A stretch of DNA of 64,000 nt from a virus, in IMG/VR virus record IMGVR_UViG_3300035158_000183, positions 62,001-126,000 of that record; one strand, written 5' to 3'. Made by a program: the position numbers and the translations under genes. Shown in pieces: positions 59,533 through 64,000 of the stretch. Under the pieces are notes generated by a model. The model was not told the origin of the DNA, searched no databases, and saw nothing but the letters and a program-made list of their open reading frames with translations. Each line of letters starts with the position of its first letter. The stretch's first letter is position 1.

Positions 59533-60399
59533 TTAAACGATATTTCTTGCTATGAATTGGAACTCTTCTAGGATGGGCTCCCCTGAGACTTCTATTGACT
59601 GAGATTGCCCCGTGAAGGAGACATCCATGAGTTTCTTGACTGTATGATTGGCAGACGGCTTGCTGGTGTCGCCGTACACGATCCAAATGTCTATAGGTGG
59701 GTACTGGTCTGCTCTGCGGTGCGAAAGAGCATCCTCAGTGGCCAACAGCTGGTCCTCAGGGAGGTTTTTACTAAAGAGCCGCTCCCTGAGCAGGGGGTTG
59801 GCAGTATCACTGCCATACCATATGGCATCCTCAAATACTTCCGCCCACTGCTCGAACCTATCGTCTGGTAAGTTACCGAGATCTCTAAAGAATTGATTGT
59901 ATGCCTGCTGGGCATTCTTCTTATCCTTAGCAGCAGCCCATTCCATGGACTGCTCCACATTGGCCTTCATAGTCTTATGTTTCTCAGCTTCACGAGCAGC
60001 TGAAAGGAATGTGCCAGGTGTGTCTCCTACCCTATATCCTTTAGTCAGACGGCCTTCCTTATTCAGGGTGTAGCGGGGAGTAGTCCACTCTCCACCAAGT
60101 TTGAGGTTCTGGTAGCGTATCATCGGATAGCTGAGATATCCGGATTCCTTGAAGGCCAACATGATAGCTCCTTGTACCACAACCTTGCCTTCTCCTACAA
60201 ATGAATAGTACTGGCTGGCGTATCCCCATACAGGTGTCTTCTGCTGAACCGCATTAAAGCTTACAGCGACAGCTGAGTCTATGACTACATCTCCGAACAT
60301 CACATTGATCTGTGACCCAGAGAAGTAATCGTACTCATACGTTGTCTCCCCTACGAATGGAGGAGTAATAAGCTCGCCTTTATGGTTCCTGAGTGCCAT
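59533..60399 (-). CDS. Tail tube-fold paralogue C (288 aa)
   Basis: It starts as TAATG on the previous stop. The N-terminal region has V-A-V-S-F-N-A-V-Q-Q-K-T-P-V-W-G-Y, equivalent to the K-x-P-x-x-x-[MLY]-G segment in the tube protein, followed by G-K-V-V-V-Q-G-A-I-M-L-A-F. Residues ~215-250 have R-A-D-Q-Y-P-P-I-D-I-W-I-V-Y-G-D, matching D-Q-[IM]-P-P-[FI]-D-I in the two upstream genes. It is more diverged than they are, with a ~100-residue charged helical insertion. A tail terminator, tube-completion or distal-tube role is plausible. Confidence 0.65.
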   Translation of the reverse strand: MALRNHKGELITPPFVGETTYEYDYFSGSQINVMFGDVVIDSAVAVSFNAVQQKTPVWGYASQYYSFVGEGKVVVQGAIMLAFKESGYLSYPMIRYQNLKLGGEWTTPRYTLNKEGRLTKGYRVGDTPGTFLSAAREAEKHKTMKANVEQSMEWAAAKDKKNAQQAYNQFFRDLGNLPDDRFEQWAEVFEDAIWYGSDTANPLLRERLFSKNLPEDQLLATEDALSHRRADQYPPIDIWIVYGDTSKPSANHTVKKLMDVSFTGQSQSIEVSGEPILEEFQFIARNIV

Positions 60400-61355
60400 T
60401 AAATAAATGGATTCCTACGTCTGATATGAGCTGAAAACATCTGCTCCTTCATAAGATCAGATGCTGTCTTATTCCAGCTCTTGCTTACCCCATGACCGTC
60501 GATGGCTCGGGTTTCCACAAGCCTCATGGGGTCTAGGTCTCTTGCCACATACTGTACCACGTTCTCTGAGTAGATGTCTTCTATAGAGAAGGTCTGGCCT
60601 TCCTGGAAGAACTCTACCCCCCACAGGCCCATATGAGAAATAGCACCATACTCATTAGCGAAAACCAGGCTGATATCAATGGGAGGCATCTGGTCGGCCA
60701 GCATGGTGGTGTAAAGCTGATTGTCGAAGTCACTAGAGCCAGTACTAAACTGTCTAAGTTTAAGCCGCATAATGTCTGCGAATACGTGTTCATGGAAGAT
60801 AGTAAATACCATACTACCTGAGATAGTACGAGGCCCTCTGGTATATGCACGCGGATACACAGCCCCCAAGGGTCGGACTGGAGCTTTATCCCTAAAACTG
60901 CCTATAGAGATAGTCTGAATGTCTCCCAGTGTCTTGGATGTAGGTAAATTCCGGATGTTTTGCAGGATTGCATCCAGTTCACTCAATTCACTATTTCTTA
61001 CCTGCTGAGCTTGTATATAGTCGGCAAGCTGTTTGGTGGTCAAGATCTCCCGATTGTTTTCATACCAAATTTCTGCCTTTATGGCCTCTTTCTCTATCGC
61101 CCACATCTCGTCCAGCAACAGCTTGTCGTCTATAGGGTCATGGGGATAGTGAACTACTACCTTGATGTCAGCGCCACTATATGTCCCATAGAATTTGGCG
61201 TAATCTGATACGACAGCAGGATTCTTGCTATTCTGGGCCTTCTTGGCCATAGGGCTATCCGGATGTGGCGGCGGGGGTGGCTTATACACATAGTGTCGTG
61301 CAAGGGCGTCCTCGCTGGGCATGGGGCGCTTGGCGACTATACTAGAATAAACCAT
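60399..61355 (-). CDS. Tail tube-fold paralogue B (318 aa)
   Basis: Residues ~140-185 read I-Q-T-I-S-I-G-S-F-R-D-K-A-P-V-R-P-L-G and A-Y-T-R-G-P-R-T-I-S-G-S-M-V-F, aligned with the tube protein's I-S-Y-S-I-S-R-E-K-A-P and A-R-G-K-R-G-I-A-G-S-L-V-F. A-D-Q-M-P-P-I-D-I then A-N-E-Y-G-A-I also match it. About 130 extra N-terminal residues, Pro-rich then helical, distinguish it. It lies downstream of a strong hairpin that follows the tube gene, so it may be made at lower level. A baseplate-proximal tube subunit (like T4 gp54/gp48 roles) is a reasonable guess. Confidence 0.7.
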   Translation of the reverse strand: MVYSSIVAKRPMPSEDALARHYVYKPPPPPHPDSPMAKKAQNSKNPAVVSDYAKFYGTYSGADIKVVVHYPHDPIDDKLLLDEMWAIEKEAIKAEIWYENNREILTTKQLADYIQAQQVRNSELSELDAILQNIRNLPTSKTLGDIQTISIGSFRDKAPVRPLGAVYPRAYTRGPRTISGSMVFTIFHEHVFADIMRLKLRQFSTGSSDFDNQLYTTMLADQMPPIDISLVFANEYGAISHMGLWGVEFFQEGQTFSIEDIYSENVVQYVARDLDPMRLVETRAIDGHGVSKSWNKTASDLMKEQMFSAHIRRRNPFI

Positions 61356-61380
61356 ATTTTAGACCTTCAGGAGATGGGAG

Positions 61381-61410
61381 AACCGGGTCAGGCTTAGTCC
61401 TGACCCGGTT
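61381..61410 (-). terminator. Perfect 12-bp hairpin between tail tube and tube paralogue B
   Basis: AACCGGGTCAGG at 61381-61392 and CCTGACCCGGTT at 61399-61410 form a perfect 12-bp stem with a 6-base loop in a 76-base gap. No U-run follows on the minus strand (the next bases are CTCCC), so it is not a canonical strong terminator. It may be a partial attenuator or an mRNA-stabilising or processing structure that keeps tube mRNA abundant. Confidence 0.65.
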
Positions 61411-61431
61411 TATGGGCAGATTGAACACAGA

Positions 61432-62112
61432 TTACGATGGGTTAATACCCTGCATTGCTACGTGCTGACCCTGGGACTGCCAAGGAAGCATACCGTGAGC
61501 AATATATGTGAAACTGTGCTCGGAGACAATATCGTCAACTGATACCCCGTAGCCGGAGTTCATCAGCTCGACGCCTAGAATCTTCATGATGGCTAGTGCG
61601 CCGTACTCATTTGCAGCTGCTAGTACGATATCGAATGGTGGAATCTGGTCAGCGTACCATGGAATCGCTGGCTTCTGATCAGAACCTGCCGATGTTATCT
61701 CACTCTCCTGCTGTTGTGCTGTAGCACCCGGGACGTTGATACCTTCAGGATCTGCCGCTACACTTGTCTCTCCGACAACGATTTCCTGACTGTACTCTGG
61801 ACGCAGGTCGTCTACATCGGACAGGAAGTAGAGGCGTCTTGCTTCTTCTCCTGGTGCTCGGTTCGCAAGCTCCCACATCAATGGGTCTTCGTCGAACTGG
61901 ATGAATACCAGTGACCCTGCGATGCCACGCTTGCCTCTTGCGAAGGCACGTGGGTCCGCAGATCCCATTGTATAGATGGGCGCTTTCTCTCGAGAGATAG
62001 AATAGCTGATTCCCTGTAGGGTACCGATCACCTTGGTCCCGAATGTGGCCTTGATGTCGATCCCAGAGAAGCTATTATACCCTCTGGTGAATTCGCTCTG
62101 TTGTACTGCCAT
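61432..62112 (-). CDS. Tail tube protein (226 aa)
   Basis: It follows the sheath gene by 21 bases, the usual sheath-tube order, with a GGGAGG site upstream. Residues ~25-75 contain A-T-F-G-T-K-V-I-G-T-L-Q-G-I-S-Y-S-I and K-A-P-I-Y-T-M-G, then R-A-F-A-R-G-K-R-G-I-A-G-S-L-V-F, the pattern of gp19/XkdM-like contractile tube proteins. The C-terminal half has D-Q-I-P-P-F-D-I and N-E-Y-G-A-L strands that are shared with two downstream genes. It forms the inner tube around which the sheath contracts. A hairpin lies just downstream. Confidence 0.8.
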   Translation of the reverse strand: MAVQQSEFTRGYNSFSGIDIKATFGTKVIGTLQGISYSISREKAPIYTMGSADPRAFARGKRGIAGSLVFIQFDEDPLMWELANRAPGEEARRLYFLSDVDDLRPEYSQEIVVGETSVAADPEGINVPGATAQQQESEITSAGSDQKPAIPWYADQIPPFDIVLAAANEYGALAIMKILGVELMNSGYGVSVDDIVSEHSFTYIAHGMLPWQSQGQHVAMQGINPS

Positions 62113-62133
62113 AGTCTATCTCGACCTCCCTAG

Positions 62134-64000
62134 TTAGCCTGATTTCGAAACCGAAACCGTTACTGTGACCTGACGCAGCTCGAAAGCTGGGATCAGAGTC
62201 AGATTGATATCAGCTTTACCCTGAACCTCCATCTGAGGTGTCTGGATAATCTCGAATGGACGGTAGTCCTGGAGGTAACGAGCTGTCTTGGCTGCCAAGA
62301 GAACCTTCTCTACAGATGTCTGCATAGAGGCCCTTGTGGCATCCGACATACCCTCGCCCAGGAACGGATCGACTGCAGCACGTACTCCGTCAATGACGGC
62401 CTTCACAATACGTACTGTGGACAGGCGGTTCCAGTCACTGGTTGGCAGGGCGGCTGTGGGAGCATCTGCTACTACCAGACCAGTTGTCTTCTGGCGGAGG
62501 CAGGTGTACCCGGCACCGGCCATATCATCCAGAGCCTGGAGACCGAGACGGAAGATCAGTGTCGAGTTAGCTACCCGCTTGTTTGTGGGTGCGCTAGCTG
62601 GCGACATGTTGATATAGAACCCGCCGTATGAGGCTGCGAAGCTTGCCGGATAGGCGGTTGAGCTAAAACTGTTTCTGAGCAGTGGGTAATCCACCACAAC
62701 AGAGAAGTATTTACCGAGGTCTACCGGAATCTCGTTATCGTCTTCGATCTCGGCTCCGGAGTCCATGAATTTACCTTCTGTAGCGATGAAGCCACCGCCG
62801 AAGGCACCTGAGCGATGCTCATACTTGCCAGCCATAAACTTATTACCAACCAGACCACTGCCGTTATCATTGGCAGAGGCGATGTGATAGAGGCCAGACG
62901 CCGTATCGAGCGTCCATGTGGGCTCGCGGCCCACCCAACGTGCCTTGTCTACGAGGGAGTTGGAAGCTGGTGGCAGAACGCCAATAACACCCGTCGCATC
63001 CACGACATTGGTGGAGTACTCATACAGGAAGCGGCCCAGCTGATAAGCGAAGTTGACCTCGTGGAAGTCATCTCCAGTCAGAGTTGTGCCGTCAATCTTG
63101 GTTGTGGCTGTTGCAGAACCTGGAGCATCCGTCGGCCATATATCAGCCGAGGCAAATACGCCAGAACCGTCATTGAACCACCACCAGAAGTAGTACTCGC
63201 CCTCATACTCTTCTACGAAGAGCCTACCCAGAGCATCGACATCCTGACCTGGACGATAGCGGCCCTTGGTCGGGTATGTGTTGGCGGATGGAGACTCAGG
63301 CGTAATAGCACCCAGGTAGTGTCCCTGATTAACTACATTGTAGTCATCTAGGTAGACATCCATTGGTACGATCACGTCGAAGTCTGTTTGCTTGATGTTC
63401 TCGTATGCTACGTAAAGCTCCTCGTACATCTCCATTCTGGACATACCCAGGCCATCATCCCCAGCTGTGAAGGAAGTCCCTGCATATGTGCTCGGGTCCA
63501 CGTCTTCGAGGTTGATAAAGGCACTTGCTGAGCCAATGTCCGGTCCGCCACCAGAGTGACGATAACCGCTAACGATTACCTCGTATCTCTCGATGGGGCT
63601 GGTCTCGTCATTATCGAAAACAATGACGTCGTCCGTGTTGCGCTTCACTACCAGGCGGTCGGTACTGTCGTCGTAATACATAGCGTAGTTACCACCAGCA
63701 TCTGCGTCTTGCTCGACAGTCTCAATCTTGTAACCGCCTGCACCACCTGCAGAGTTACCTACACCCTCCAGAATGGCGGGCTTGGAACCAATACGGTACA
63801 TGGCGATTTCGTCTGCGCCTGCAGCTTTGACTTCCCACATACCGCGAAGTAGTGTACCGTCATTGCCAAACTCAGACTTAGCCTGTGTGGTAGAGGGGAC
63901 CAGGTATGTTAGGTGGCCTTGCCCCTTCCCCGATGTACCTACGATCATAGCCCTTGGGGCAACAGCTGTAGCCTCGGGGGCGAGGTTGCCGTCGTTCTTG
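62134..64000 (-). CDS. Tail sheath protein, 5' end outside the window
   Basis: The reading frame is open to the window edge (622 codons including the stop), and the visible start A-P-R-A-M-I-V-G-T-S-G-K-G is the internal strand that follows the short N-terminal arm of sheath proteins, so the true start is upstream. The C-terminus (L-S-T-V-R-I-V-K-A-V-I, V-D-P-F-L-G-E-G near the start of a helix, then Y-L-Q-D-Y, ending in V-T-V-T-V-S-V-S-K-S-G) matches the conserved sheath C-terminal domain that wraps the tube and links neighbouring subunits. The middle is a protruding beta domain. The sheath contracts to drive the tube into the cell. Identification of the family is confident. Confidence 0.85.
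   Translation of the reverse strand, partial: KNDGNLAPEATAVAPRAMIVGTSGKGQGHLTYLVPSTTQAKSEFGNDGTLLRGMWEVKAAGADEIAMYRIGSKPAILEGVGNSAGGAGGYKIETVEQDADAGGNYAMYYDDSTDRLVVKRNTDDVIVFDNDETSPIERYEVIVSGYRHSGGGPDIGSASAFINLEDVDPSTYAGTSFTAGDDGLGMSRMEMYEELYVAYENIKQTDFDVIVPMDVYLDDYNVVNQGHYLGAITPESPSANTYPTKGRYRPGQDVDALGRLFVEEYEGEYYFWWWFNDGSGVFASADIWPTDAPGSATATTKIDGTTLTGDDFHEVNFAYQLGRFLYEYSTNVVDATGVIGVLPPASNSLVDKARWVGREPTWTLDTASGLYHIASANDNGSGLVGNKFMAGKYEHRSGAFGGGFIATEGKFMDSGAEIEDDNEIPVDLGKYFSVVVDYPLLRNSFSSTAYPASFAASYGGFYINMSPASAPTNKRVANSTLIFRLGLQALDDMAGAGYTCLRQKTTGLVVADAPTAALPTSDWNRLSTVRIVKAVIDGVRAAVDPFLGEGMSDATRASMQTSVEKVLLAAKTARYLQDYRPFEIIQTPQMEVQGKADINLTLIPAFELRQVTVTVSVSKSG

Overview
The window is a 64 kb slice of the virion-structure region of a large tailed bacteriophage with a contractile tail (myovirus morphology). 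A tail sheath protein, tube-like proteins, a gp25-like wedge protein and a J-like baseplate protein support this. All 39 protein genes called here lie on the minus strand. They are packed almost end to end, often with TAATG, ATGA or GTGA stop/start overlaps, so the region reads from high to low coordinates as one long late transcription unit. No intergenic gap exceeds about 80 bases, and I saw no tRNA, rRNA, CRISPR array, IS element or convincing promoter. A 64 kb tail and fibre module suggests a jumbo phage. The host cannot be named from this sequence.

Layout in transcription order: 64000-61432, tail sheath (5' end outside the window) and tail tube, followed by a strong hairpin; 61355-59533, two further tube-fold paralogues; 59517-58057, two probable tail assembly chaperone genes; 58060-50228, a tape-measure-like protein carrying three inteins (2610 residues before splicing, 1391 after); 50228-45735, a 1497-residue protein with a possible two-barrel RNA polymerase active-site motif; 45728-38014, a giant baseplate hub with an embedded peptidase-like domain, an OB/spike-like protein, a small protein and a gp25-like wedge; 38009-34158, the J-like baseplate protein and outer baseplate proteins.

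The rest is adhesin and decoration territory: 34157-25297 (Ig-like protein, S74-chaperone fibre, FN3-like and small proteins, a candidate 18-codon microgene), 25276-19770 (collagen-like fibre and three small tip-like proteins), 19770-17071 (permuted papain-like hydrolase, GT2-TPR glycosyltransferase, DUF1617-like protein, unknown), 17096-7943 (three large proteins sharing a discoidin-like layout, plus a fibre), 7930-1589 (1617-residue YadA-head beta-roll fibre and a Tyr-rich protein), and 1592-1 (P-loop sulfotransferase-like enzyme and two tandem small paralogues, the last cut by the window edge).

The most unusual points are the triple-intein tape measure, the possible virion RNA polymerase next to it, and the combination of three fibre architectures with a glycosyltransferase and a sulfotransferase-like enzyme that could modify them.
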